DNA from: Panicum virgatum
Lineage: Eukaryota > Streptophyta > Magnoliopsida > Poales > Poaceae
Assembly: GCF_016808335.1 (NCBI RefSeq)
Contig: NC_053150.1
Span: forward strand, 47,147,607-47,211,606
DNA length: 64,000 nucleotides
Direction of reading: 5' to 3'
In this document: positions 12,576 to 24,060 of the stretch, piece by piece
Layout: each line of letters starts with the position of its first letter
Position numbering within the stretch: position 1 is the stretch's first letter
Program-made: the position numbers and the translations under genes
Notes under the pieces: generated by a model
The model's database searches: none
The model's input: only the letters and a program-made list of their open reading frames with translations
Told to the model about the DNA's origin: nothing

Positions 12576-13295
12576 TGTCTATCTGCATACATGCACAACA
12601 AAAATATATCATCTAATATTCTTACTCCTACCTAAGTTATAGTGTCAAAAATCATCTAATACACCTAAATTAAATCTAGCTAAAACCTACTACATAGTGC
12701 AAAAAATCATGTAATATAAATAAATCTTCCCTAAATTCTAAATATACCTAAGTCATACACCTAAATCCTAAAACAAAACATCTAAATACACCTAAATCCT
12801 AGGGAAAAAAAAACTAACCTGACCGCGGCTTACCAACGCTAATCGGCGGTTTACCGCCTCCCCATACCGGTAAACCGGCCTCCCCGGGCGGAAAACCGGA
12901 CGGGACCGGTAGATCTGCTACCGGTCCGGCTTACCGGTGAGGGAGACCGGTTAGCCGGGATCTGAGAGCGGCTAACCGGCCTCGAGCGGCGGGCGGCGAC
13001 TTCTGGCGGCGGACAGGAGTCAGTGAGGGGGGAGCGGGTGAGGGAGGCGCTGGTGAGGCTTCGGCTGAGGGACACGCGACGTTAAATGACCTCTGCCGCG
13101 CGATGGGCCTTAATGGGCCGCGGTTTTTTTTCTTTTTCTTTTTTTATTTAACTTATAAATTCCGAAAACCATACTAAATGAACGAATTTTGGAGAAAATT
13201 TGACACCATTAGATTCATTGCACCTTGAAGTATTTTTAGGAATTTTTTGAGAATTTTTCATTTTTTTGAATTCAAATTTAAATTTTGAATTTGGA
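12576..13295 (-). promoter_or_regulatory. hAT promoter/leader and subterminal repeat region
   Basis: Between the start codon and the right terminus. It holds an AT-rich probable leader intron (about 12585-12820) and a GC-rich block with repeated ACCGGT/TTACCGG motifs (12862-12990), then AT-rich sequence. No other gene is seen. Promoter role is inferred from position. Confidence 0.45.
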
Positions 13296-13582
13296 CCGGT
13301 TTCATACCGGACCGAACCGGTACCGGTCCGGACAAACCGGACCGGTTACCGACGGGTCGGTTAACCCTGGCTCCAGGCAGGTGGGGCCCAAAGCTGGTGG
13401 AGAAGAAACGCCGGTAGTCCCAACGCATCGCTCGGCCATGTCTTCCTCGTTGGAGATTGTGTCAACACCGTTTCCTGCATGCGACACGGTTCTGCAACTT
13501 TTCTTCTCTCTCCTTATTAATTTTGTGGCCACATCAGTTTTTTACTTATGTGACAGTATAATTAATTCTATAGACACCAGCT

Positions 13583-13930
13583 GAGGGGCCGTTTAGTTCC
13601 CGGAGCAAAAATTTTTGGGTGTCAAATCGAAGGTTTGACCAGATGTCGGAAGGGTTTTTCGGACACTAATTAAAAAACTAATTTCAGAACTCACTTGGAA
13701 ACCACAAAACGAATCTTTTGAGGCCTTTGACCGCATCATTAGCACATGTGAGTTACTGTAGCACTTATGGCTAATCATACCCTAATTAGACTTAAAAGAT
13801 TCGTCTCGTCGTGTACATCCAAACTGTGTAATTAGTTTTGTTATTTAATTACATTTAGTGCTTCATATATGTGTTCAAAGGGGAGGTGAAAATTTTTGGG
13901 TGAAAATTTTTGGGAACTAAACGCGCCCTC
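13583..13930. mobile_element. MITE with GTTTAGTTCCC termini (348 bp)
   Basis: The left end GAGGGGCCGTTTAGTTCCC and the opposite-strand right end GAGGGCGCGTTTAGTTCCC form an inverted repeat of about 19 bp. The inside contains GATTCGTCTCG and CTACAGTA-type motifs seen in many grass MITEs and shared with the copies at 56486-56820 and 61098-61417. No clear target duplication is left. Confidence 0.7.
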
Positions 13931-16345
13931 GCGCCCTGAGGTAGAAGGTTGGAGATGGCCTCAAGGTGTGAGTTTCTTAATTCTGATGCAGATGCAGCAA
14001 TCATTTGGTATAGTACGGCAGAGTAAAGCAAAGTTTACAAGCTTATTAGTAGCACCATGTACCATGCTTGGGGAACATCCGAGGTCAGGATGGGGCCGGA
14101 TTCCACACCACACCACCATGCGAAATTGAAAATGCGACGATGGCTATGCATGCGGACGTGGAGCCACATGGGCCATGGCTGGCAGTATCACCTGCCCCGG
14201 GAGTCGCGTGTGAGATGAGCGGCTCGATCCGATGGGTGGATTCCATCTGGGCGCAACCGTATTAAACTCGATCTGAACACCCTCACCGAAGAAGATCAAT
14301 TAACAAACTCCCTCGTGAGGGCAGAACGAACCAGCTGAGATCGATCTGATGCCACCTACGAGACATCTCGATCTAGGCGAGATCCAGCATCTTTTCTATA
14401 CTGTCAATGCGTTTCAGAGCTAGCCTTGCAAGGTTGGCCACTGCGCTGCCTGCAGAGATCAAGAACAATGTGGCTATCCATGGACCTAGGGTTCTTGCAA
14501 GTACTTGCAGATGCGCAACGAACTTGGTGCGGGTTGCCGGTTTGTCGCGCTGGATCGCCAGCATTTCCTTGGTTTTTCGCCATCAGTTTGTACACGATGG
14601 CGCGCACCTGACAACCGACGAAGTGGAAACTACCTCGGACTCGGCCAGTTTCTATGCGGAGATCAAGGCACAGCCAAGTTCCCAGGCGTGCCATGAGTTT
14701 TCTGACCTTTGAGATAGATCTGGGGTACGTTTGGGGTACCTGGTAGAGGTAGTTTAGCAGCTAAATGTGCAGCGTGTTACAGTTGCAACGTTGTGCATGC
14801 ACCCTGTCAGAATGTTATTTTCTTTTTGAAGTTGGATGCAGTAACTCTGCACCTGATTGAATCAGCTGGTAGATGCAGTTGTGATTTGTCCCCTTACACT
14901 CCGACGATGAACTCTAAATCGTTGCGCTAGTGCTAGATATAGATCAGAAATCATTGGAGCTGAAAAGAATCTATCCGTGCATGATCAAGTTCGCTGCTTA
15001 GACAAGGACGAGCTTGCAAAGCCGACCCTTCCCCTTTTGCTACAGGAGAGAGAGGCGACAAAAGGGCGAACCCGTGTCCGGGCCGATTCCGTCGCCTCCC
15101 CTCCTTCTCCGGCGGCCTCGCCGGCACAGGAGAACGAGGGGACCGGCGAATCGACGGCCAGTGTGCATACTAGCCTAGGTAGATCTAGCTCTAGGTGTAG
15201 TTAGGTTTGCTCGCCGGGGATGTCCTTGGCGGAGCTAGGGTTTCCGCTGGCGGCGGCGGCGACGACGCTGCTTCATCGGCGAATAAGTTTCTTCTCCGGC
15301 TGGGATCTTGTCTTCGCCGGTGAAGGTTTTGTTCCTCATCGTTTCTCCGCTGGCGATGGTGGCAGTGTCGCCTCCGGCGTTCGGTTGAGGTCTGTTCTGG
15401 TCGGTCTTTTTGCGAAAGGGTCGGACCTTCTGTGCTCCCCCATGAGCGTTTTCCGCGTTGATGGTCCATTCACCAGCGTTGGAGTTGTTGCTGGGCTGGT
15501 GCTTCCTTGTCAGAGTGCTAGCGCTAGCGGGTCTCTTTTTCTATTGTCGGAGAGATCGCCGAGGTTCTTTCAGCGGCTCAAATCCATCTTGGTTGGAGTT
15601 CCAGGGTGGTGGCTTCTGCGGCTTCATCGATGTTCGAGGTCTTCCGGCGGTGGAGAAGGAGCCCTGGGATTTGCACTCGAACGGCTTGTTCAGTCGGCCG
15701 GACCGGAGCAGAGGAGGAAGACGAACAGGGCTTCTAGGGTCCTTTTTGTAATTTTCTTCTTTGCTGGGGTCTTGGTTGTAAAAGGGGGATGTATTGTGAT
15801 CCAATCTAATTGTTTGACACGGAAAATAAATAGAAATGCTAATGCGCGGGGGGTACGCATGGAGTAAAATTTTGCAGGGGTGCCAGTGTACTAAAGTACA
15901 CAAATAAATAAGAGACAAAGATAGAGAACAAGTATTTCATTAATTCTTTGATCAACAAAATTACAAGTCCTCTTCTTATAATATGCGCCACAGCCACAAG
16001 GGCCTTTTGACTCAAGCGATGCGGTATCATGGTTCCCGGGGCTTCAGAAAGCTCCCAGTTAATTACTCCCTCGAATCAAATCCGCGAGACACCTCCGATT
16101 AAGCTGCGCATGGTCATCGTCTTCGTCTTCGCTTCCCTTCTTCCATGCATAATATGCGGGTGGATGATAAATGCTGGTATATAGGAATATGCGTTGGCGT
16201 GATCCACGGCCTCGTCGGTCCGTGGTGCCATTAATAGCGCGGCTTGCTGAAGCTGCGCCCGCCTTGTCGTCTGGCCTCGTCGGTCACAGGCGACATGAAG
16301 AACGTCATTGGTGGATAGCATATGCATGGAGAAGAGGAGCTTGAC
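13931..16345. other. 2.4-kb spacer, no confident gene
   Basis: Several medium-length frames on both strands but no domain recognised. The stretch 15060-15860 starts GC-rich and ends in T-rich sequence with TTTTTGTAATTTTC and GTTGTAAAAGGGGG. It could be the 3' part of a non-LTR retroelement or an old gene 3' end; neither can be shown. 15900-16330 reads like an untranslated 3' region on the minus strand. Left uncalled. Confidence 0.35.
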
Positions 16346-18925
16346 TATGGCGGAACTGCCAAATTAAAACTCTAATTAAGCGTAATGGCCCTCATTTGAA
16401 CACATCGGCTCATTAGTTTAACGGCTTAATTTGGCGATCCTTTCTCAACCCACGTCCCAATCGAAACATCACCGATAGTCCCACGCGAAGGTGGGCGCAG
16501 ATGGTACAAGCACAACACATATTTGAAAATACAACAAACATACATAAGACTTCACCTTAAGTTTTATAAACCAAGTTTGAATAAATACATAATTTACAAA
16601 CTTTGCATTACTGAAATCCGGGTTCAATTAGAGGAAAGGGGCCTACAACTACTAAAAGTGTGCCCTAGGGAGATTCCTATCTAGACATCTGGCTCCACAA
16701 CCTCCCATCCCTCTGCATCACGGCGGATGAACTTGGCGCAGCAGGGACAGAAGTCTACGTCTGCATATCCTGAAATCATTGTGGCAACAAACCCTGAGTA
16801 TACTAATACTCAGAAAGGCTTACCCGACCAGTGGGTATAACTTAGCTCACATATCTAGACATGCAAGGCTTTTGGCTGGTGGTTATTTTGCAGAAAACAG
16901 CGACTAAAATAATTCCTTACTTTCCTTATTTTAGCCCAAGTTCTATATAAATTAACATAGTCTAATATTTGCATAACCAATTCTAGAACAAACATAGTGG
17001 AACAATAAATGAAAATTCATATGTTCATCAATATGGATATAACCATTTCTCCATCACAACACTACGCTACGACGCAGTGACCAAGGTGCTCATATCCGAG
17101 AGCGACTGACGGCGAATCGATTCGGCTCATATCCGGGAGCGACTGACGGCGAATCGATTCGATTTAACCTTGCAAGGTGGACCTAACCAACACGGCACGT
17201 ATTTGCCCCGTCGGACTATACATGCCAACCATTCCCCTCCCCGCCTTGAACTACAGGAACCAGTCCAACGACATATGGTCAGTCGAGCTCAACGTGAGAC
17301 CACCAAAAGTAAACATATGCATCCCCATTCTCCGCGACTACTCGACTCGCCCTAGGAGTTGGGTGCGGGTTCCTGTACTTTCGAAGCAAGGCAGTACTCG
17401 GCTTACCGGTTTCGACTACCTCCTACTCCCGGTATGCGGTTAGTATAGTTCAAACATGATCAGCAGGGACAACAACGGCTCGGTTCTTAACCGACACAGG
17501 CGGAACTACACTTCTCCCGCCCGGTCTCTGATTCTATTCTTTCTTTCATTCCAAGACTATCATCCAAAAATTAGTACTCATATCTGGAAACATACAACCA
17601 TCCTATATCTCGCGAGTAACCAAGAATTACTCGACTTCTACCGAACCCTATCTAGCATAGCATTGCTAACGTCCTATACATACTAGAACAACTCAAGGAC
17701 ACCTAGGGTTCATGCAACTAGGGTTTCAAACAACTCCTATACGTAATGCATAAGTAATAAATACATATATTGGTGTCATAATTTAAATTAATAGGGTGTG
17801 CACCGGGGCTTGCCTTCGGGCTGCTGCACAGAGCTGGGGTCAGACGGGCCTTGGGCCGGGTGCTCACACCTCTCCTCCTGGGCTTGCGTCAGTTGCTCCT
17901 GCGGTGCCGCAATCACCTCAAATACGGCGCCCTCAGCTGCGGATGCTACACGTATGCATATGAAATAAATGAGTGCAGCTCAAGGATGTAACTATTTTAC
18001 TAAAACTGGAATGCCCTGCGGACTGTCCGCGCCCAAGTTGCGGACCGTCCGCCGTACCATTCTACCGACCCACCAGAGACAACAACGTCTCTGGAGCAAT
18101 TTCTAATCCTACCTGCGGACTGTCCGGCCCCACTTGGCGGACCGTCCGCAGTTCACATATTCAATCCATCAGAGACGGCAACGTCTCTGGACAAAATCCT
18201 AGACCCTACTGCGGACTGTCCGCACCCAAGTGGCGGACCGTCCGCAGTTAAATCCTGCGAACCCCCACCAGAGACAGCGTCTCTGGGCCAACTTCTAATT
18301 TCAACGGCGGACCGTCCACTCCCCTATAGCGGACTGTCCGCAGTCAATTCTGCTAAACCACCAGAGACAACATCGTCTCTGGACAAAACCTAATCTGACC
18401 GGCGGATTGTTCACGCCTCCCAGGCGGACCGTCCGCGATACACAACTTCTGCTCCGCGCCGCAGGCGGCAGCAAGTGCGGTTGCGACGGCGGCGGCCGTT
18501 CACTGGCGCCGGCGACACACCACGGAAGGGAAAAAAGACCGGATAGCACAAGGAACTCACCACGAATCCATTCCCGCGGTCGGTTCGAGCGGAGGACGAC
18601 CGGAGGGGCGGATCGACGGTGGAGCAAGCTTCAAGCACCTCCAATGGTGTCCGGCGGTGGCGGGGGCGATTCCGGCCGTAAGAAGCCGGTCTAGGGGTTT
18701 GGGAAGGTGGAGGAGGTGCCGAGGAAGGTTCCCGCACGAGGAATCGAGGTTTGGTGGCCGGAGGAGGGAGATCGATGGAAATGGGCGACGCCGGCGCGAG
18801 CGCTCAAGCTCCGCTCGGCTCTGGACGAAATGAGGAGGAAGAGAGAAATGACAAGTGGGTCCCACATCCATCCAGATAAATATCTGGGCGATGCCTGGCG
18901 GACTGTCCGCGAGGCAGGTGTCACA
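16346..18925 (-). mobile_element. Solo LTR (2.58 kb) with 5-bp target duplication
   Basis: TTGAC lies on both sides (16341-16345 and 18926-18930). Read on the minus strand the LTR starts TGTGACACCTG and ends GGCAGTTCCGCCATA (CA mutated to TA). No gag/pol and no second LTR are present, so it is read as a recombined solo LTR. Its inner part matches the solo LTR at 30425-34286: both contain TACTAATACTCAG-like and TCTAGACATGCAAGGCTTTTGGCT blocks, and similar outer ends. Relationship to Ty3/gypsy LTRs beginning TGTAACACCC is inferred. A 37-bp direct duplication sits at 17088-17161. Confidence 0.8.
18013..18440. repeat. 95-bp tandem repeat with two palindromes per unit, inside solo LTR
   Basis: About four and a half units with a period near 95 bp. 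Each carries two GCGGAC(T/C)GTCCGC palindromes about 13 bp apart, and a CCAGAGAC..GTCTCTGG inverted pair with a short AACAAC-type loop. A lone GGCGGACTGTCCGC copy lies near the LTR end (18897-18910). Confidence 0.85.
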
Positions 18926-19089
18926 TTGACGCCGGCGACGTCGTATCACAACATCATGGCGTATGCACAAGTTCTGAATTTATAAACTCGTGGCTTTGCG
19001 CTCAGGACGATCCGAAGACGCGGCACTCGTGCAAGTGAATCACTTCATATAGTAGCTAGGCCGTCGGCTCCAGCAAGCAGGCAAACAAT

Positions 19090-19330
19090 CTTGCATGGCA
19101 AGATGTCCGAGACCGCGCCGGCTTCAGTTCATGGACGGCTTCGGTGAGCAAGCAAGCGATCGTGCGAGGCGAGACGTCCGAGAATGCGCCGGATTCCGCT
19201 CTTGCATGGCAAGATGTCCGAGACCGCGCCGGCTTCAGCTCATGGACGGCTTCGGTGAGCAAGCAAGCGATCGTGCGAGGCGAGATGTCCGAGAATGAGC
19301 CGGATTCCGCTCGTGGATGGCTTCGATGAG
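19090..19330. repeat. 111-bp tandem repeat (about 2.2 copies)
   Basis: The unit starting TTGCATGGCAAGATGTCCGA occurs at about 19090 and 19201, with a third partial copy to 19330. Within each unit a shorter motif, CGAGGCGAGA.GTCCGAGAA, echoes the unit start. A related stretch with AGGCGATCGTGCGTGGCGAG lies at 20083-20164, directly against the outer CACTA element. Confidence 0.75.
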
Positions 19331-19454
19331 CAGGCAAGCGATCATGTATGGTGAGATGATCGAGGCCGCGGCGGCGCATAGGCGCCGGCTCTGTCGTACG
19401 TAGGTTGGCTTTAATAGCTGATATGGTAATCTCAATATTCTGGGCGGTACAAGC

Positions 19455-19791
19455 GTGCCCATGTACTCCTGCTAATGGGACGGAGTTTGACGGTTTTTTT
19501 TTGGTGAGTTTTAATACGGGTACTATTGGATGGGTGAAAACGGGTGACACTATGAAATGGGTTGGGGCGGGTTGGGTTGACGACACAGACAGGTTGGGAC
19601 GGGTTGGGACGCTATGGTAGTAGATCGGCGCGTAAGTCGCATATCATCTTCCGTCATGACTTCGGGTTGGGGCGGGTTGGAGTATTGGGCCGACGGAGTG
19701 GGTCGGGATGGGTGGTAGTTAGAGCTCTTGAAATATGGGTAGGGACGGATTTGGGGCGGGTTCAACCCCATTAGCAGGTGTATGCCCATGG
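19455..19791. mobile_element. hAT-like MITE
   Basis: The left end GTGCCCATGTACTCCTGC and the opposite-strand right end GGGCATACACCTGCTAATGG are imperfect inverted repeats. Inside are many GGGTTGGG/GGCGGGTT subterminal repeats. No coding capacity. Target duplication not resolved. Confidence 0.5.
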
Positions 19792-19796
19792 GTGCA

Positions 19797-20164
19797 CGTA
19801 GTGCATGTTGCTTGTCTTTGTGCATGGACCATGCATGCACGTATATTTGTTTGCTGCTCCTTGCAGCTCATGGCGTGAAGTGTCTCTGGGTGGCTAGAGT
19901 TTGGCAGTCCATCACTCCGGCTCTCGGTGCTGTGTTCGGTTCTCCCGTCGACTCCATGAGGCGCGGTAGACTAGCTCGGCCGCCGCCGGCCGCTGTACCG
20001 CTAACCAAGAGTTGTGCTCAGAGTCGACGAACGCCGGCGTCCGTCGTCAATGCCTGTTTTGACGCCGCCGCTACGGGCAGGCGATCGTGCGTGGCGAGAT
20101 GGCCGAGACCGCGACGGCGCACTGGCGGGTGGCTCCGTCGGACGTAAGCTGGTGTTTATAGCTG
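19797..20164. repeat. Segment duplicated on the far side of the CACTA nest
   Basis: This stretch matches 44300-44640 in the same direction. Shared blocks include TGTTGCTTGTCTT, CCATGCACGTATA, GCGTGAAGTG/ACGTGAAGTG, CTCTCCCGTCGA and a GGCTCGGCCGCCG block, then ACGCCGGCGTC/ACCGCCGGCGTC. It is far longer than a 3-bp CACTA target duplication, so it predates or accompanies the insertion. Confidence 0.7.
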
Positions 20165-20219
20165 CACTACCGGAAAATCGATAGTTGCCTTGTGTCTCGG
20201 TCTTTGTCGAGTACCAGAT

Positions 20220-20575
20220 CACGGGCACTCGGCAAAGATGCGGTTTGCCGAGTGCCAGGCCGCGGGCACTCGGCAAAAACCAGGCACACGGCATGCCAGT
20301 GCATTGCCGAGTGTCGGCCGTCGGCAACGTCCTGCACTCGGCAAAGATTGATCTTTGCCGACTGCTGGCCCGACGGCACTCGGCAAAGCCCTAGCACGTG
20401 TCCAGCACGCGCGCTCGCCGTGCGCCGCCCGTTAGCGTGGCTGATGGCGTTAACTCTTTGCCGAGTGCCTCTACCTGGCACTCGGCAAAGCCCCAATTTT
20501 GCCGAGTGCCTGCATGCAACACTCGGCAAATCTACTTTCGCCGAGTGCTTGGGCATCAGCACTCGGCAAACTTCG
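20220..20575. repeat. CACTA subterminal repeats, left side
   Basis: Repeated TTTGCCGAGTGCC and its inverse GGCACTCGGCAAA, at least eight copies in both directions. A second cluster of the same motif lies further in at 21568-21668. These are the presumed TnpA-binding repeats of this CACTA family. Confidence 0.85.
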
Positions 20576-21699
20576 TTAAATTTTTTTTTGGCCTTCAAAT
20601 TTTTTTGTTCTCTACTTAAATATAAGAATTTAATCCCCTAGTAATGTAAAATATTTTTATTGAATGGTTTACTATATTCTGTTAATTATTTTGTTTGCTG
20701 GGAATAATCAGTCGAAGTTAATTTAAAATTAGAAGTGGGTCGAAATTTCGAAATCAATGAATGCAAATTTGATATTTATGTACGTGAATTAAAACTGATG
20801 CCGTATGCGTGAAACAACTTAAAAGTTAAAGCATCTTTATCAGGAAACTTAATCACAAGAGTGTGCACGGACGTTCAGAAAAAAGCAAAAATAGCATACA
20901 AAGTCTGAAAATTATGGTACTTGTGAAAATCTCTTGGTTTCATACGAGGATAGAGTGGAAAAAAATTGACAGTGTTTCGGACACGTGTCAAGGTACACCG
21001 CTTACAAGCCGGAGGATCTCCGAACAAGTTTCAGAGAGATGCGTAGTATCTGGTTGGATTTGTGCTTGAAATGAAAGTTGCATATGATTTTCATTGTGAA
21101 ACTTTTTATATAGAGAAATAACAACAAAACATGTGTCCTGTGAAAATTTGGTGAATTTTTGAATTTGTTATCTATATATAAAATTATTTTAGGCACACAT
21201 TGGAAATCAATATAATTAGTTTTAACTTGATCTTTAAACGCATGAAATAATAGGGTTTTTTGCATGAAATTCATGAACCATAAATTGTTGCATTATTTTG
21301 GCAAATTATTTAGTTGGTAGTCACTAAATTTTTTGTTCATACCTCATCAAAACGAATTTGTTGATATAAATTCAATTTGACTTTAGAAACACATGAAATA
21401 ATAGGTTTTCTTGCATAAAATCATGAAACTTGAAATTCTAATTATCTTAATTTGAGTTTGAAATTATTATGCATGAAATAATGTTTATTTTTATTAATTC
21501 GTATCTTATTTTTTTGTTTTGCAGGTAAGAATTGAATTGGCAAAAAATTATTTGCCGGCAAACCAAGGCTTTGCCGAGTGCCCGCCGATCTGGCACTCGA
21601 CGAACCAAGTCTTTGCCGAGTGTCAAATCGCGGGCACTCGGCAAAGCCGATCTGACACTCGGCAAAGAGCGGACCCGGACACTTAACCAAACATCCTCG

Positions 21700-22156
21700 C
21701 ACTCCACTCCACACTCCTCCGCACCCTCCGCTGCCTATCCACATGCGCCGCCGACTTGCGCTCGCCACCGCCGCCGCCCTCCTCCACGCCGCCGCCCGGG
21801 CCCCGCATCCACGCCGGCAAGCACCGCCGCCGCTCTTGCCGCCTCCCGCCGCTTCCTTCACTTCCCGTGGCGGATCCCCGCCGCCTCTCGCCGCCTCCCC
21901 GCGCCCCCGTCGCCGGCTCCCCACGCACCGTTGTCGCGGGAGGCCTCCTCGCCGCCCCGGGCCGCCGCCGGTGCTCGCCGCCTCGGGCCGCGCGCCGACT
22001 GCCGGCTAGTGCCAGCCGCAGCCCGCGCCGCCGCCGGTGCTCGCCGCCAGAGCCCCGCGCCGGCCGCCGGCTAGTGCCGCCCGCGGCCCGCGCCGCCGCC
22101 CCCCAGGCTTCGCGTCGCGCTACCGCCGCCCCGGGCCCCCCACCGTCGGCCGGCAA
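21700..22156 (+). other. GC-rich leader exon of outer CACTA gene
   Basis: Very GC-rich, CCGCCG-dominated sequence with open frames in several directions. It ends in GGCAAG|GTATTTTT, a plausible donor site, followed by an AT-rich intron. I read it as the noncoding first exon of the outer transposase gene. The frames in it are composition artefacts. Confidence 0.45.
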
Positions 22157-22366
22157 GGTATTTTTAGTGTATTTTGTTAGTTTAATTTGTTAGTTTATTT
22201 AGTTTAATTAGTTAATTTAGTTTAATTATTTTATTTAGTTTAATTAGTTTATTTAGAAGATTATTTATATGTTTAGTTAGTTTTAAAATGTTGAATTAGT
22301 TTTTAATTGTTTAGTTAGTTTTTAATTCTAGTTGAATTTAGATATTCATAATTCTTATTTAGATGC

Positions 22367-22640
22367 AACTACAAGAAATGTGGTGATCTATGACGAAAAT
22401 TTTATGACATTTTAATGGAGCGTCACAATTGCACACAATCTATGACGAATTTGAAGGTATGGACCCTAGGCCCAGAACTTTATGACGTTTTATTGAATTC
22501 GTCATAATTGAGCCCACAAAATATGACATTTTATTGAATTCGTCATAATTTAGCCCACAAAACATAATGTTTTAACATTAATGTCATAAAAATCGTCATA
22601 GCTCTTTTAACTATATGTTTTGACATTTTCATTTTTAATT
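22367..22640. repeat. Inner CACTA subterminal repeats, left
   Basis: Several TATGACGA/TTTATGAC and inverse TCGTCATA motifs. The matching cluster at the other end (40442-40719) has more than ten CGTCA/TGACG copies. Confidence 0.7.
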
Positions 22641-22701
22641 CAAGTTTTTTCTTCTCTTATTTGATGCTTACGTGGCAGGCTAGTCAGCGCACACGTGGTC
22701 T

Positions 22702-22887
22702 GCTGAGTGGGGCCCACTTGCGAGCCAGGTCAGCAGCGGCACTTGAGTGGGCCCACTTGCGAGCCAGGTCAGCAGCGGCACTTGCGTAGCGCTAGTAAAA
22801 TAAAAAAAATCTGCGGCACTTGAGTGGGCCCACTTGCGAGCCAGGTCAGCAGCGGCACTTGCGCAGCGCTAGTAAAATAAAAAAAAT
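22702..22887. repeat. Tandem GGCCCACTTGCGAGCC repeats
   Basis: The block GGCCCACTTGCGAGCCAGGT followed by CAGCAGCGGCACTTG appears three times. Two copies are followed by AGCGCTAGTAAAATAAAAAAAATCTG. Confidence 0.8.
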
Positions 22888-22965
22888 CTGCCTTGCGCGC
22901 AAGGCTTGGGAGTCGATCCTGCGACCAGACAGTGAAGATGCTTACCACCACGCCACTTGATTGCA
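22872..22965 (-). mobile_element. SINE-like tRNA-derived sequence
   Basis: Read on the minus strand: an A-box-like TGGCGTGGTGG (22955-22945), then a B-box-like AGGATCGACTCCC (22920-22908), with a T/A-rich tail further on. The spacing fits a tRNA-derived Pol III promoter. It does not fold as a complete tRNA, so it is called SINE-like. Confidence 0.45.
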
Positions 22966-24060
22966 TGTAGTTGTATTTAGAACAATATTTTCTTCCTCGC
23001 GTGAGCACCGGCCGGCATCGAAAGGTATATCAATTTTTTTCTTGGCTGTGTTGATATTAGCTTATGGATTCAAGCAGATTTGTTAATTGGGGTTTTTTTA
23101 TGCAATGCTTGTCTTGATGGATCGAAGTTGGGTGCGTGGTAAATTATTTTCTCCAGAATACATGGATGGTGTCAAACAATTTATGAGCTTTGTTAAAGGG
23201 AAATTCAGTGACAATGTTGAAATTCTATGCCCCTGCAGTAGATGTCTTAATCAGAAGTACCTAGTTCAGGCTCTTGTTAAGAAACACATACTAATGAATG
23301 GCATGGACAATAGCTATACTCGATGGATTCATCACGGAGAGGATTTAAATGTGGAAGTTATTGAGCATGTTCCTGCTGGTATTGTGCATTGTAGTCATAA
23401 TTGGTCCACAGATGGAATAGGTGTGACAGAGGGACATCAATGATATTGATCCTTTGGAAGCATTTTTAGGAGACCTACATACTGCTGCAGCACAGGAAGA
23501 TAGAGAGGTTGGAGAAAATGAGGATGGTGATACAGAATCTTGTGAGCAAGACACATTTTTTAGAATTGCCATGAAAGAGGCAAAGTGTATGCTCTATCCC
23601 GGTTGTACCAAATTTTCGAGGTTCTCGTTTGTGGTAAAGCTGCTTCATATGAAGTCACTATACAGGATAAACAATTCTGCTTTTACTGCAATATTGAAGC
23701 TATTGGCTGAAGCATTCCCAGAATACAATACCCTTCCAAAATCATATAATGAAGCAAAGAGCATTTTAAAGGAATTAGGTCTTGGGCATGAATCCATACA
23801 TGTGTGCCAGAACAATTGTGTGCTGTTCAGGAAGGAATTTGCCAAGTTTGACAATTGCCCCGTTTGTAGTCTCTCTAGGTGGAAAGACCCAGAAAGGAAG
23901 AAGATTCCAGTGAAAGTGTTGCGTCATTTTCCATTGGTACCGAGGCTGAAAAGGATGTTTGCAACCAAAGAAGCATCAGAACAAGATCAATGGCACACGT
24001 TGAAGCGGCAACCCAGTGAGAAGGAAATGGGCCACCCAGCTGATGGTGAGGCATGGCAGG

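Larger units (their letters stand above)
8826..13369 (-). mobile_element. hAT (Ac-like) transposon, about 4.5 kb, apparently with full gene
   Basis: The right end, read inward, is CAGGGTTAACCGACCCG (13369 leftward), a typical hAT terminus. The left end is diverged (about 8826-8834, with CATGGGTT then CCCGACCGGACCGG). Both ends hold clusters of ACCGGT/CCGGTATACCGG subterminal repeats (8855-9085; 12862-12990; 13296-13360), the usual transposase-binding layout. GCTCCAGG follows the right end and GCTCCGG precedes the left, which may be a decayed 8-bp target duplication. The single transposase gene fills the middle. The left boundary is uncertain by about 10 bp. Confidence 0.8.

Noticed and set aside
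15060..15860. LINE 3' end
   Set aside because: T-rich tail-like motifs only; no endonuclease or reverse transcriptase frame and no target duplication found.
18013..18440. CRISPR-like array (short palindromic repeats with spacers)
   Set aside because: The whole 95-bp unit, including the spaces between palindromes, repeats; it is a plant LTR minisatellite in a eukaryotic genome.
21442..22193. Frames of up to 180 codons in CCG-rich sequence
   Set aside because: Presumed noncoding leader exon of the outer CACTA; low complexity in every frame.
22872..22965. Functional tRNA gene
   Set aside because: A and B boxes are present but no complete acceptor stem or anticodon arm; SINE-like is the better reading. 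The same applies to 34391-34480.
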